Origin: Nonomuraea jiangxiensis
GTDB taxonomy: Bacteria; Actinomycetota; Actinomycetes; Streptosporangiales; Streptosporangiaceae
Assembly (NCBI RefSeq): GCF_900099965.1
Contig: NZ_FNDJ01000001.1
Coordinates: 481,766 to 545,765, forward strand
Length of the DNA: 64,000 bases
Direction of reading: 5' to 3'
The notes beneath the pieces were generated by a model. That model worked only from the letters and a program-made list of their open reading frames with translations, made no database searches and was not told the origin of the DNA. Shown here piece by piece: positions 8,284-16,663 of this stretch. Position 1 is the first letter of the stretch, and each line of letters starts with the position of its first letter. The position numbers were made by a program, and so were the translations under genes.

Positions 8284-9992
8284 AGGTTCGTTACCGGGCA
8301 GCCGCGGCTATCGCGGTCCTGGCCATGGCCGCGGCGGCGTGCGGCGGAGGTGGCGGCGAAGCCAAGAAGCCGAGCGCCGAGCAGTCGCAGCAGGCCCAGC
8401 AGCAGATGGCCCAGACCCCGGCCATCGACATCAACGCCGTCCCGTACGACCAGGTCAAGGACGGCGGCACGGTGACACTGGCGATCGGGCAGTGGCCCAC
8501 CCAGTGGAACGGCTACCACGTCGACGGCAACCAGGCTGACACGGCGACGATGCTCGACCCGATCATGCCGCAGCTCATGATGGCCGACTCCGAGGCCGTG
8601 TTCACCCCGAACCCGGACTACGTGACCGACGTCAAGAACGAGACGGTCGACGGCAAGCAGGTCGTCACCTACACGATCAACGACAAGGCCACCTGGTCGG
8701 ACGGCGAGCCGATCACGTGGAAGGACCTTGAGGCCCAGTGGAAGACCAACAGCGGCGAGAACAAGGCCTTCAAGGCGGCTTCCACCGACGGCTGGGACAA
8801 GATCGAGTCCGTCAAGCAGGGTGACAGCGAGAAGGTCGCCGTCATCACCTTCTCCAAGCCCTACCCGGAGTGGCAGGGCATGTTCAACCGGGGCACCTCG
8901 CACCTCTTCCCGGCCAAGTACGTGAGCACGCCCGACGGCTACGACAACTCCTACAAGCAGAAGATCCCCGCCACCGCGGGACCCTTCAAGGTGGAGTCCA
9001 TCGACGAGGGCACCAAGACGCTCACCCTCGTGCGTGACGACAAGTGGTGGGGCAAGAAGGCCAAGCTCGACAAGGTCATCTACCGCGCCATCCCGGACCC
9101 GAGCGCCGAGGTGAACGCCTTCGCCAACGGCGAGCTCGACGCCGCCTACATCGAGGCCGGCAACCCGGCCGGCCTGCAGCAGGCCAAGAAGGTCCCGGAC
9201 GCGGTGATCCGCAAGGCGCTCAGCCCGAACTGGCGGCACATCACGGTCAACAACCAGAGCGAGTTCCTGAAGGACAAGTCGGTCCGGCAGGCCATCCAGT
9301 ACGCGATCAACCGTGACGTGATCACCCAGTCCGACCTGAAGGACATGGAGTGGCCGCTGCAGACGCTCGGCAACCACGTCTTCATGAACAACCACAAGGG
9401 TTACGTCGACAACTCCGGCGACCTCGGCAAGTACAACCCCGAGAAGGCCAAGCAGCTCCTCGACGCGGCCGGCTGGAAGCTTGAGGGCGAGTACCGCAAG
9501 AAGGACGGCAAGGAGCTCAACCTGGACTTCGTGATCCCGTCGGACACGCCCACCGCGAAGACGGAGTCGGAGCTCAGCCAGGCCATGCTCAAGGAGGTCG
9601 GCGTCAACCTGACGATCCGCCCGGTCCCCGTCGACAAGTTCTTCAACGACTTCGTCATCAAGGGTGACTTCGACCTGGTGCCGTTCTCGTGGATCGGCAC
9701 GCCGCTGCCGATCGGCAGCCTGGCCCAGATCTACAAGTCCGGCTCCGAGAGCAACTTCCCGAAGGCCAGCGACCCGCAGGTCGACGCCGCCATCCAGGCC
9801 GCCGTGGACGAGACCGACCCGGCCAAGGCCATCGAGCTGGCCAACGCCGCGGACAAGCTGATCTGGGACATGGTCCACACCATCCCGCTGTACCAGCGTC
9901 CCGACATCTGGGCGTGCAAGAAGACGCTCGCCAACTACGGCGCGCGTGGCTACCAGTACTACGACTGGACGGCGATCGGCTTCACCGCCTGA
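8280..9992 (+). CDS. Peptide-binding lipoprotein of the ABC transporter (SBP family 5)
   Basis: A 570-residue extracytoplasmic solute-binding protein of the DppA/OppA family. The signal peptide (about 20 residues) ends in a lipobox, AAAC followed by a Gly run, so the protein is lipid-anchored outside the membrane. The family signature is present around AVFTPNPDYVTDVKNE and the ligand-cleft region DGEPITWKDLEAQWKTN. The start GTG overlaps the ATPase stop and follows AGGAGG at 6-nt spacing. Placing the binding protein last in the operon is less common than first. A strong terminator follows within 16 bp. Confidence 0.93.
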   Translation: MKVRYRAAAAIAVLAMAAAACGGGGGEAKKPSAEQSQQAQQQMAQTPAIDINAVPYDQVKDGGTVTLAIGQWPTQWNGYHVDGNQADTATMLDPIMPQLMMADSEAVFTPNPDYVTDVKNETVDGKQVVTYTINDKATWSDGEPITWKDLEAQWKTNSGENKAFKAASTDGWDKIESVKQGDSEKVAVITFSKPYPEWQGMFNRGTSHLFPAKYVSTPDGYDNSYKQKIPATAGPFKVESIDEGTKTLTLVRDDKWWGKKAKLDKVIYRAIPDPSAEVNAFANGELDAAYIEAGNPAGLQQAKKVPDAVIRKALSPNWRHITVNNQSEFLKDKSVRQAIQYAINRDVITQSDLKDMEWPLQTLGNHVFMNNHKGYVDNSGDLGKYNPEKAKQLLDAAGWKLEGEYRKKDGKELNLDFVIPSDTPTAKTESELSQAMLKEVGVNLTIRPVPVDKFFNDFVIKGDFDLVPFSWIGTPLPIGSLAQIYKSGSESNFPKASDPQVDAAIQAAVDETDPAKAIELANAADKLIWDMVHTIPLYQRPDIWACKKTLANYGARGYQYYDWTAIGFTA

Positions 9993-10007
9993 TCTCCCGT
10001 CGCACGG

Positions 10008-10039
10008 AAACCCCCGGCCGGTGCTCCGGCCGGGGGTTT
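10008..10039 (+). terminator. Rho-independent terminator of the peptide ABC operon
   Basis: A perfect 14-bp stem (10008-10021 pairing with 10026-10039) with a TGCT loop, ending in TTT and followed by CCCCTTT. It closes the 4396-9992 operon. Confidence 0.85.
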
Positions 10040-10047
10040 CCCCTTTC

Positions 10048-10085
10048 CACCCGCAGGACGCCGGTTAAGCGGCGCCCTGCGGGTG
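10048..10085 (-). terminator. Terminator hairpin of the glycosyltransferase gene
   Basis: Inverted repeat CACCCGCAGG...CCTGCGGGTG, extended by CGCCG/CGGCG across single mismatched bases, with loop GTTAAG. It lies just beyond the stop codon of the minus-strand gene and back-to-back with the plus-strand terminator. Confidence 0.7.
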
Positions 10086-10088
10086 CGC

Positions 10089-11492
10089 TCAGGTCCTGGC
10101 GGGCAGGGCGACCTCGACGGCGCCACGGGTGCCCCAGCGGTTGACCCGCCAGCAGGTCAGCAGCGCGTATACGTGCATCGGGCGCAGCACCAGCAGCCGC
10201 CAGACGGCCGCCAGCGGCGCGAGGGCGAACGTCAGCAGCCGGGCCGCGAACGGCTCGTCGGCGCGGCGTACGGTGAACAGCCGCAGCGCCATCAGGTAGT
10301 TCATGGCGATCCAGAGCCGGCCCGCGGCCGGCGCGAACTCGCCCAGGTGCGCCCGGCAGGCCGGGTCGGCGATCACGACGGCGGGGACGACCAGCGCGAG
10401 CAGCAGGTACAGGTACTCGGCGACGGTCGCCCAGAAGACCGTGCCGCGCAGCGGCATGTAACGCAGCCACCACAGGCGCCGCACGGTGGTGCCGCGCATC
10501 CAGCGCAGTTGCTGTTTCGCGTAGTGGCCCAGCCGCTCCGGCACCAGCGTGAACACCAGCGACGACGGCTGGTGCACGGTGTCGCCGGCCAGCAGCGCGT
10601 AGAAGGTGAGCATCGAGTCGTCGTTCATCTGCATGGGACGGCCGCGGAACCGCTCGTTCTCGTACGCCCCCGCGCACCGGCGCACCACGTCGGCCCGGTA
10701 GAAGGCGAGCGCGCCCGAGTTGATCGTCACCCGGCGGAGCACCGACTGGGCGCTGCGCAGGCCACGGGTCAGAGGCAGGTACAGCAGGCAGGTCAGGCGG
10801 GTGAGCAGGGTGGCGGTGCGGTTCAGCACCAGCACGTGCCCGGCCACCGACTGCACCCGGGGATCGGCGAACGGCGCCAGGCCCTCGCGTACGGCGTGCC
10901 GGTCGAGCACGGAGTCGCTGTCCAGGGTGAGGAAGATGTCGGCGTCGTCCGCGGCGAGCACGTGCATCTGGGCGAACCGCTTGCCGCGGTTCTCGGTGCG
11001 GTCCCAGGTGGTCGGCACGCCCCGCCGCGCGGCCTCGGCCTCGAACTCGCGGCGTACGTCGTCGTACGTCAGGGGCTCGCCCGTCACCCGGTCGGCGGAG
11101 CCGTCGTCGACGACCCGCACCCGGTTCACCGGCCGGCTCTGCGCCAGCACCGAGCGCAGGCAGGCGCGCAGCGCCGCCGGGTCCTCGTTGTAGACCGGGA
11201 TCTGCACGGTCACGGTCAGTGCGTCGAGGCCCGCCCGGCGCCCGCGCGGCGCCCGGATCCGCCGCTCGAACCAGGCCAGCGGCACCCACCACAGGAGCAG
11301 GAGCGACGCCAGCCAGGCCACCGACAGGTCATGCGGCAGCCCGTCGACGGACCTCGTCAACGACACGAAGTCGGCGGCGCCCCAGACGGCGCATCCCACG
11401 ATCGGCAGCGCGCCGAGAAGGAGGAGCCTCCCATGCCCGGCATAGCGGGCAGCCGGAGGTCCCACCGCCGGTCCGAGAGTCAGCGGCACCAC
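10089..11492 (-). CDS. Membrane glycosyltransferase family 2 (hyaluronan/chitin synthase-like)
   Basis: About 467 residues. TM segments flank a GT2 catalytic domain with TVQIPVYNED (nucleotide-sugar binding), VVDDGSAD, the metal-binding LTLDSDS (DxD-type) and the processivity motif QQLRWMRG, which matches the Q-x-x-RW motif of hyaluronan, chitin and cellulose synthases. C-terminal hydrophobic segments follow. It would polymerise or transfer a sugar at the inner face of the membrane. I place the start at GTG 11492 or 11489, which overlaps the end of the small upstream membrane-protein ORF. A GTG at 11573 in the same frame would add an Arg-rich stretch that reads as an out-of-frame copy of that small ORF. 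Product polymer unknown. Confidence 0.82.
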   Translation of the reverse strand: MVPLTLGPAVGPPAARYAGHGRLLLLGALPIVGCAVWGAADFVSLTRSVDGLPHDLSVAWLASLLLLWWVPLAWFERRIRAPRGRRAGLDALTVTVQIPVYNEDPAALRACLRSVLAQSRPVNRVRVVDDGSADRVTGEPLTYDDVRREFEAEAARRGVPTTWDRTENRGKRFAQMHVLAADDADIFLTLDSDSVLDRHAVREGLAPFADPRVQSVAGHVLVLNRTATLLTRLTCLLYLPLTRGLRSAQSVLRRVTINSGALAFYRADVVRRCAGAYENERFRGRPMQMNDDSMLTFYALLAGDTVHQPSSLVFTLVPERLGHYAKQQLRWMRGTTVRRLWWLRYMPLRGTVFWATVAEYLYLLLALVVPAVVIADPACRAHLGEFAPAAGRLWIAMNYLMALRLFTVRRADEPFAARLLTFALAPLAAVWRLLVLRPMHVYALLTCWRVNRWGTRGAVEVALPART

Positions 11493-11641
11493 GGGCTCTT
11501 GCCGCGCCGGAACCCGAACCGGACGAGGAACGCGGCGCCCAGCACGATCACCGCGCACAGCCCGACCAGCCACAGGTGCCCGGTGGACAGAGCGGCCGCG
11601 GCGACACCACCGCCGTAACCGACGAGAGATCCAGATGCCAT
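11480..11641 (-). CDS. Small single-TM protein upstream of the glycosyltransferase
   Basis: A 53-codon frame from ATG 11641 to TGA 11480: a small-residue N-terminus, then a hydrophobic helix HLWLVGLCAVIVLGAAFLV and a basic tail FRRGKSPWCR. The shape (short outside segment, one TM, positive C-terminus) resembles a minimal membrane-anchored protein or sortase-tail remnant. Its last codons overlap the probable glycosyltransferase start, which suggests translational coupling. The upstream sequence has GGAGGGAC-type purines on the coding strand. No family recognised; it may be an accessory subunit of the synthase. Confidence 0.45.
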   Translation of the reverse strand: MASGSLVGYGGGVAAAALSTGHLWLVGLCAVIVLGAAFLVRFGFRRGKSPWCR

Positions 11642-11716
11642 GATCACGATGTCGCCTGGAGGGACCTCGAATAATCCCCGGCCCGCTTAAAACCCTGGTC
11701 TCCCGATCCGGCCTTC

Positions 11717-11905
11717 ATGTCTCTCACGCCGGGCACGCTCACCGGCGGCTGGAACGCCACGCTGAGCTCGAACGGTCAGGCGGTGACCGCCCGCAGCGTC
11801 ACGCACAACGCCACGCCGGCCCCCGGGGCCAGTGCGTCGTTCGGCTTCCAGGGTTCCCGCCCGAGCGGCGACACCCGCCTGCCGACCGACTTCCGGTGCG
11901 CGTGA
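11717..11905 (+). pseudogene. C-terminal fragment of a family 2 carbohydrate-binding module
   Basis: The translated sequence LTGGWNATLSSNGQAVTARS followed by VTHNATPAPGASASFGFQGS is the second half of a CBM2 (cellulose/chitin-binding) module, including the conserved Trp and Asn and the closing Cys (DFRCA). The first half, with its own conserved Trp and Cys, is absent upstream, and no catalytic domain or signal peptide precedes it. This is probably the 3' stump of a deleted secreted hydrolase. A terminator immediately follows, as it would for the original gene. Confidence 0.7.
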
Positions 11906-11910
11906 CAGGA

Positions 11911-11950
11911 CTCGCGGCGGCGTCCCGAGGGGCCGGGACGCCGCCGCGAG
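11911..11950. terminator. Bidirectional terminator
   Basis: A perfect 16-bp stem (11911-11926 with 11935-11950) around an 8-nt loop. It separates the CBM2 remnant from the convergent metalloprotease gene, whose stop codon lies 10 bp further on. Confidence 0.85.
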
Positions 11951-11960
11951 CGGGGGGCTG

Positions 11961-12479
11961 TCAGCGGTTCTCGTAGATCCGGCCGAACTCCACCTCAGGT
12001 GTGGCCGTGCCGGCGAAGTTGCGGTCCACCGCGGATCGCTCGGCGCTGTTCGGGGTGGCGTTCGCGCAGCTCACCGGGGCGCTCGACCCGGACATCAGGT
12101 CGGAGCACAGACCGGTGCGCCGGTCGGGCAGGCCGAGGATGTGGCCCATCTCGTGGGCGGCGATGCGCACCCAGTTGTAGTTGCTGGCCTCCCGGCCCAT
12201 CCAGATCGTGCCGTTGCCGAGGCTCCGGGGCTGTGCCCGGGGCCAGCCGTTGTCGGCGATCACCACGAAGTTGGCGGGCGTTCCCTGCATGAGCCGGACG
12301 TTCACCACATTGGCGTTCCAGATCGCGGCGCCTTGGTTCACCGCGCTCACGAACTCCGCCGCCCTGCTCGCGTCGTACCTGAGCACCCTGACCAGGGCCG
12401 CGGCCTGCGCGGGTGCGGTGACGAGGAGGAAGGAGAGGCAGAGGGCGGCGGACAGCATGAGACGAAGGGGTCTTGGCAC
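11961..12479 (-). CDS. Secreted snapalysin-like small zinc metalloprotease (M7)
   Basis: A 172-residue preprotein with a signal peptide (cleavage near APAQA-AALV, residue 27) and a compact metalloprotease domain. The zinc motif AAHEMGHILGLPD gives HExxHxxGxxD (His109, Glu110, His113, Asp119), the snapalysin signature. The following CSDLMSGSSAPVSCAN contains the Met-turn and the disulfide Cys pair. Length matches Streptomyces snapalysin without its longer propeptide. GTG 12479 follows GGAGGAGG. Snapalysins cleave small substrates next to aromatic residues and are normally paired with a LysR regulator; none is present here. Confidence 0.9.
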   Translation of the reverse strand: MPRPLRLMLSAALCLSFLLVTAPAQAAALVRVLRYDASRAAEFVSAVNQGAAIWNANVVNVRLMQGTPANFVVIADNGWPRAQPRSLGNGTIWMGREASNYNWVRIAAHEMGHILGLPDRRTGLCSDLMSGSSAPVSCANATPNSAERSAVDRNFAGTATPEVEFGRIYENR

Positions 12480-12573
12480 GGAGCCTCCTCCGAGTTGGGG
12501 GGTGCTGTCACGGTACTGAGCGCATCCCGGCTCGAAGAGGTACCAATTTGCCCCTATTACGGTGTTATGGCCG

Positions 12574-13734
12574 TCAGCAGATGCTCTGCCGGCTGTTGGT
12601 CAGGGTGTTGTTCCTGAACGTGGTGTTGACCCCGCACGGGTTCTCCGTGATCGCGGAGTTCGTCACCCGCAGGTTCTGGATGACGATGTCGGAGGTGTTG
12701 GGGAACTCCGAGCGGGCCGCGAGCCGGATGTCGCCGGGGCCGGTGACGGTGCCGCTCTGGGCGGCGATGTTCACGTTGTAGCAGTTCTCGATGAGGATGG
12801 CGTTGCCGCCGGTCTGGGCGAGGTCCACCCGGTCGATCACCGCGCCGCCGCTCTCCGAGACGCAGAAGACGCCCCGCCCGCCGCCGCGGGCGATGACCTG
12901 GCCGACGCGGATGTTCGTGGGATAGCCGCTGCCGATCCGGCCGTTCCTGTTGGCCATGCGGAAGGCCGCGTAGCCGGTGCCGGCGCCGGCGTTCTGCGCG
13001 TCCACCACGCTGACCGTGGCGTTGATCGTGTCGTTCAGCAGCAGGCCCGAGTGGCCGACGTTGCGGGCCACGACGGTGCCGACCGTGAGGCCGTCGAGTC
13101 CGTACGTCTCGACGCCGTGGGTGCTGGTGCCGGAGACGTAGACGTTGTCGATGCGTACGTTCCTGGTGCGTACGCTGCGGTCGCCGTGGTTGTCGACGCG
13201 GATCCCGAGGCCGCTGGACAGGCGCAGGTCGATCTGGCCGAGGGTGATGTTGGTGCCGTTGCGGACGAAGATGCCGTACAGGGGGGCGCCGGTGACGTTC
13301 AGGTGCTGGACCTCGATGTCCCGTACGTTCCTGGCGTACACGACGGCCTGGTCGCCGGAGCCGGAGCCCGTCACGTTGACGGTGCCGCAGACGTCCAGCA
13401 CGGTGTAACTCGGCAGCGACAGCCGCGACCCGGCGCTCATCGAGCCCGAGCCGCGCACCACGACGCGCTGCTTGGCGGTGCGGCCGGCCGTGAGGCTGTT
13501 CACCGCGGCCTGCATGGCCGAGAGCATGCTGGTGCCGGTGTAGTCGGTCGTGCTGCCGTTGCGGGCGGTCCAGGTGCCGCCGCTCAGTGTCGCCTCCGCG
13601 TTGTAGGACCCGTCACCGCAGGCCAGCCGCTGGGTGTGGGTCCGCGCCGAGGCGGCGGACAGGCCGGACGTCATGAGGGCCGTCACGGTGATCCCGGCGG
13701 CCAGGCCGAACAGGCGCTTGCTGATGCTTCGCAT
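12574..13734 (-). CDS. Secreted right-handed parallel beta-helix protein
   Basis: A 386-residue exported protein. The signal peptide starts at ATG 13734 (MRSISKRLFGLAAGITVTAL) behind GGAGCGGAG; an upstream in-frame codon at 13785 has no ribosome-binding site. The mature part is built of short repeating strands such as VQHLNVTGAPLYGIFVRNG, ITLGQIDLRLSSGLGIRVDN and VRIDNVYVSGTSTHGVETYG, the periodic pattern of pectate-lyase-type beta-helices. Three Cys pairs are possible (LACGDG, LDVCGTV, VFCVS, ENCYN, NPCGVN, QSIC). Such folds occur in pectin lyases and adhesins; catalytic residues are not obvious. Its role is probably polysaccharide binding or cleavage outside the cell. Confidence 0.78.
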   Translation of the reverse strand: MRSISKRLFGLAAGITVTALMTSGLSAASARTHTQRLACGDGSYNAEATLSGGTWTARNGSTTDYTGTSMLSAMQAAVNSLTAGRTAKQRVVVRGSGSMSAGSRLSLPSYTVLDVCGTVNVTGSGSGDQAVVYARNVRDIEVQHLNVTGAPLYGIFVRNGTNITLGQIDLRLSSGLGIRVDNHGDRSVRTRNVRIDNVYVSGTSTHGVETYGLDGLTVGTVVARNVGHSGLLLNDTINATVSVVDAQNAGAGTGYAAFRMANRNGRIGSGYPTNIRVGQVIARGGGRGVFCVSESGGAVIDRVDLAQTGGNAILIENCYNVNIAAQSGTVTGPGDIRLAARSEFPNTSDIVIQNLRVTNSAITENPCGVNTTFRNNTLTNSRQSIC

Positions 13735-13902
13735 ACTCCGCTCCCGTGGTGGGGTGGCCCCTCCGGACGCGGGGGAGTGTCGCAACCATCAACTCGGCCC
13801 GTCAACTGTGCGTGAAACTTACAGGTGAAGCGTCACCGGCGCGCCGATGGCCCATGTCCCGCGGGTGTTCGATCCCGTTCCATCGGCGGGGGAGAACGCG
13901 CG

Positions 13903-13931
13903 TGGAAACTGTCGGTGTCCGGGCGCATACT
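13903..13931 (+). promoter_or_regulatory. Probable leaderless promoter of the ABC exporter
   Basis: TGGAAA (13903-13908), a 17-bp spacer and CATACT (13926-13931). Only 6 nt separate the -10 from ATG 13938 and there is no Shine-Dalgarno, so transcription and translation probably start at the same base. Confidence 0.5.
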
Positions 13932-13937
13932 CGGCGC

Positions 13938-15803
13938 ATGCGCCAAGAAGAGACCCTCGAACTCGGCGAGATCGCCTTCTCCGACTGGTATGCCCACACC
14001 GACAAGATGGCCGAGGTCCGCTTCCTCACCATCGCCCGGCGGTTGCCCTCGCTCGTGCGCCAGGCGATGGCCCTGGCCTGGGGAGCGAGCCCCCGCGACA
14101 CGCTGGCCACGATCGTGCTCAACCTCCTCGGCGGGGTGTTCACCGCGTTCGGCCTGCTGGCCACGACGGGTGTCCTGGCGGCCCTGTTCAGCGAGGGCCC
14201 CACCCCCGACCGGGTGCTCGCCGCGCTGCCCAGCCTCGCCCTGGTCGGCGGCGCCGCGGTGGTGCGCACGATCACGCAGGCGGGCGCGGGCTGGGCCCAG
14301 TCCCGCCTCACTCCCCAGATCGCCCGGCTCACCGAAGAGCGGCTCTACGGCCTGACCAGCCGGGTGGAGCTGGTGGCCTACGACGACCCGGAGTTCCACG
14401 ACGCCCTGGAACGTGCCAGGTCCCGCGGCGTGGCCATGGCCGACTCGGTGGTGACGACGTCCGTCGACGTGGTCACGGCCACGGTCGGCCTGGCGGCGGC
14501 GGCCGGTGTCCTCGGCGTGCTCCACCCGGTGCTGCTGCCCCTCCTCCTGCTGGCGGTGCTGCCGGACGCCTGGGCCGCGGTCCGCAGCGCGCGCATGCGC
14601 TATTCGGTGATGTACCGCCTGGTCCCGGCCCGCCGCCGCAAATGGATCATCGCCGACCTGCTCGCCGACCGGCCCTCGGCGGCCGAAGTTCGCTCGTTCA
14701 CCATGCGCGGCTTCCTGCTGCGCATGTATGACGCGGTCACCAAGGCCGAGCAGGACGTCATGCTCGACCTCGCCAGACGCCAGACCATCGCCAAGCTCGT
14801 CGGCGAGGCCCTCGGCGGCCTGGGCGCCGGCCTGGTCTACGTCGCCCTCGGCATCCTGCTCGCCGTCGCGGCCATCCCGCTGGCCGTCGCCGGCACCGCC
14901 GTCCTGGCCATCCGATCCGGCCAGACCTCCCTGGCCAACCTGATGTACGCCACCAACCGCCTCTACGAACAGGGCCTGTACTTCACCGACTTCCTGGAGT
15001 TCTGCACCCAGGCCGAGTCCCGCCTGACCGCCGCCCGCTCCACCCCGCTCCCCGCCGGCTTCGCCCGCATCACCGCCGACGCGATCACCTTCACCTACCC
15101 CGGCGCCGAAGAACCCGCCCTGCGCGAGGTCTCCATCACCATCAACCACGGGGAAGTCATCGCCTTCGTCGGCGAGAACGGCTCAGGCAAGACCACCCTC
15201 GCCAAAATCCTGTCCGGCCTCTACGCCCCCGACGCCGGCGCCGTCCGCTGGGACGGCACCGACCTCAGCGACGTCGACCCCGAGCAGCTCCGCCTGCGCA
15301 CCGCCGTCATCGCTCAGGACCACACCCGCTGGCCCCTGACCGCCCGCTACAACATCACCATGGGCACCGACAAGGGCGAGCCCGCCCTGCACGCCGCCGC
15401 CGCGGTGGCCGGCGCCGACGAGGTCATCGCCGACCTGCCGCACGGCTACCGCACCCTGCTGGACCGCCGCTTCAAGGACGGCCACGAGCTGTCCGGCGGG
15501 CAATGGCAGCGCATCGCCGTGGCCCGCGGCTTCCACCGCGACGCCGACCTGCTCATCTGCGACGAACCCACCGCCGCCCTCGACGCCCGCGCCGAACACG
15601 CCCTGTTCGAGCAGATCCGCCACCACAGCGACGGCCGCACGGTCCTGCTCATCACCCACCGGCTGGCCAGTGTCCGCTACGCCGACCGCATCTACGTGCT
15701 GGACAAAGGCAAGATCACCGAGCAGGGCGACCACGCCACGCTGATGGCCCTCAACGGCCTCTACGCCGACCTCTACACCCTCCAGGCAACCGCCTACCGC
15801 TGA
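13938..15803 (+). CDS. Fused ABC exporter (TM domain plus ATPase)
   Basis: A 621-residue half-transporter. The N-terminal six-TM exporter domain (about residues 45-330) is followed by an ATPase with Walker A VGENGSGKT, Q-loop AVIAQDHTRW, signature LSGGQWQRIAVARGF, Walker B LLICDEPTAALD and H-loop LLITHRLAS. The TM domain is of the divergent type often found in RiPP and lantibiotic loci (SpaB/LanT-neighbour style), not an MsbA-type lipid flippase. No precursor peptide, protease domain or modifying enzyme is evident nearby, so the substrate is unknown. The frame is open upstream, but ATG 13938 fits a leaderless promoter. Confidence 0.85.
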   Translation: MRQEETLELGEIAFSDWYAHTDKMAEVRFLTIARRLPSLVRQAMALAWGASPRDTLATIVLNLLGGVFTAFGLLATTGVLAALFSEGPTPDRVLAALPSLALVGGAAVVRTITQAGAGWAQSRLTPQIARLTEERLYGLTSRVELVAYDDPEFHDALERARSRGVAMADSVVTTSVDVVTATVGLAAAAGVLGVLHPVLLPLLLLAVLPDAWAAVRSARMRYSVMYRLVPARRRKWIIADLLADRPSAAEVRSFTMRGFLLRMYDAVTKAEQDVMLDLARRQTIAKLVGEALGGLGAGLVYVALGILLAVAAIPLAVAGTAVLAIRSGQTSLANLMYATNRLYEQGLYFTDFLEFCTQAESRLTAARSTPLPAGFARITADAITFTYPGAEEPALREVSITINHGEVIAFVGENGSGKTTLAKILSGLYAPDAGAVRWDGTDLSDVDPEQLRLRTAVIAQDHTRWPLTARYNITMGTDKGEPALHAAAAVAGADEVIADLPHGYRTLLDRRFKDGHELSGGQWQRIAVARGFHRDADLLICDEPTAALDARAEHALFEQIRHHSDGRTVLLITHRLASVRYADRIYVLDKGKITEQGDHATLMALNGLYADLYTLQATAYR

Positions 15804-15925
15804 CCACCCCGGCTGTGGGGTTTGTCCGCCCTCTGTTCGGCGGTCATCCGCGGGGCCAGGCCCGTGGGGCGCAGCAGCGGCATGCACCCGTCCAACCGCC
15901 GAAACGGCTTCCGGATGCGCTGCCA

Positions 15926-16486
15926 TCAAGCCGCCTCGTCCGTGGCATCGGCAGTGGGAGCCAGCCGCAGGCGGCCGGGGTGGGCCTTCTCCTCGGGGAA
16001 GACCCACTTCCGGAGCGCCCAGAAGCGGAAGACCATGGCGATCAGCGTGCCGATGATCTGCGCGCTCATGAAGTCGGCGATCTCCTGCGTCACCAGGCTC
16101 ACGTCCGGGGTCTCCAGGCGGAACACGTACCGGGAGATCCATAGCGGTGCGGAGCTGAGCACCAGGCCGACGCCACTGACCAGGAAGAAGAGTGCCGCCT
16201 CGTGACGGCGCTCGCGGCCGCCCCTGGTCCGGAACGACCATTCGCGGTTCAACACGTAGGACACGATCGTCGCCACGAGCACCGCGATGACCTTCGCGGT
16301 CACCGGCTTCGGCTCCAAAATGGTCAGCTTCAGCCCATAGAACACCGCGTTGTCCACTAAGAACGCTGTTCCACCCACCACCGTGAACTTCAGCAGTTCG
16401 TGGTGCTTCAGCACAAGGGCGTGCAGCGGTTCCGGCAACCTTGCGAGTACTGCGTTTGCTATTCGGAGCACCCCCGATCTTCTCAC
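15926..16486 (-). CDS. GtrA-like membrane protein
   Basis: About 186 residues with four TM helices, beginning after KHHELLKFTVVGGTAFLVDN, the typical GtrA start. YVLNREWSFRTRGG lies between TM2 and TM3, and FRFWALRKWVF near the end. GtrA proteins are small flippase-like partners in polyprenyl-phosphate-sugar transfer to surface glycans. GTG 16486 or 16471 are the best starts; the frame extends to ATG 16537 but the extra residues are Arg-rich and unlike relatives. No glycosyltransferase is adjacent, although a GT2 lies 4.5 kb away. The ABC exporter gene converges on it with 122 bp between. Confidence 0.85.
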   Translation of the reverse strand: MRRSGVLRIANAVLARLPEPLHALVLKHHELLKFTVVGGTAFLVDNAVFYGLKLTILEPKPVTAKVIAVLVATIVSYVLNREWSFRTRGGRERRHEAALFFLVSGVGLVLSSAPLWISRYVFRLETPDVSLVTQEIADFMSAQIIGTLIAMVFRFWALRKWVFPEEKAHPGRLRLAPTADATDEAA

Positions 16487-16611
16487 CGGCCGAACACCCT
16501 GGTGACGAGATTTACGGACACGGGTTGCCCGGCACATGCCGGGCGGTCACCCGCTGAAGGACGATTCCGCACCGACCGACCTCCGAGCGGGCTCCGGCCG
16601 ACGTCGTGCAG

Positions 16612-16649
16612 CGGCCCCGCGGCTCCTGGTCGCGGGAGCGGCGGGGCCG
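16612..16649. terminator. Hairpin between gtrA-like and HNH genes
   Basis: CGGCCCCGC...GCGGGGCCG extended by GCTCC/GGGAGC through one mismatch, loop about 7 nt. It lies just past the stop of the minus-strand HNH nuclease gene (16664), as expected for its terminator. Confidence 0.7.
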
Positions 16650-16663
16650 TTATCCAGTCGGGG

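Noticed and set aside
13746..13937. Extended N-terminus of the ABC exporter
   Set aside because: The extra residues lack similarity and overlap the probable promoter; ATG 13938 fits a leaderless start.
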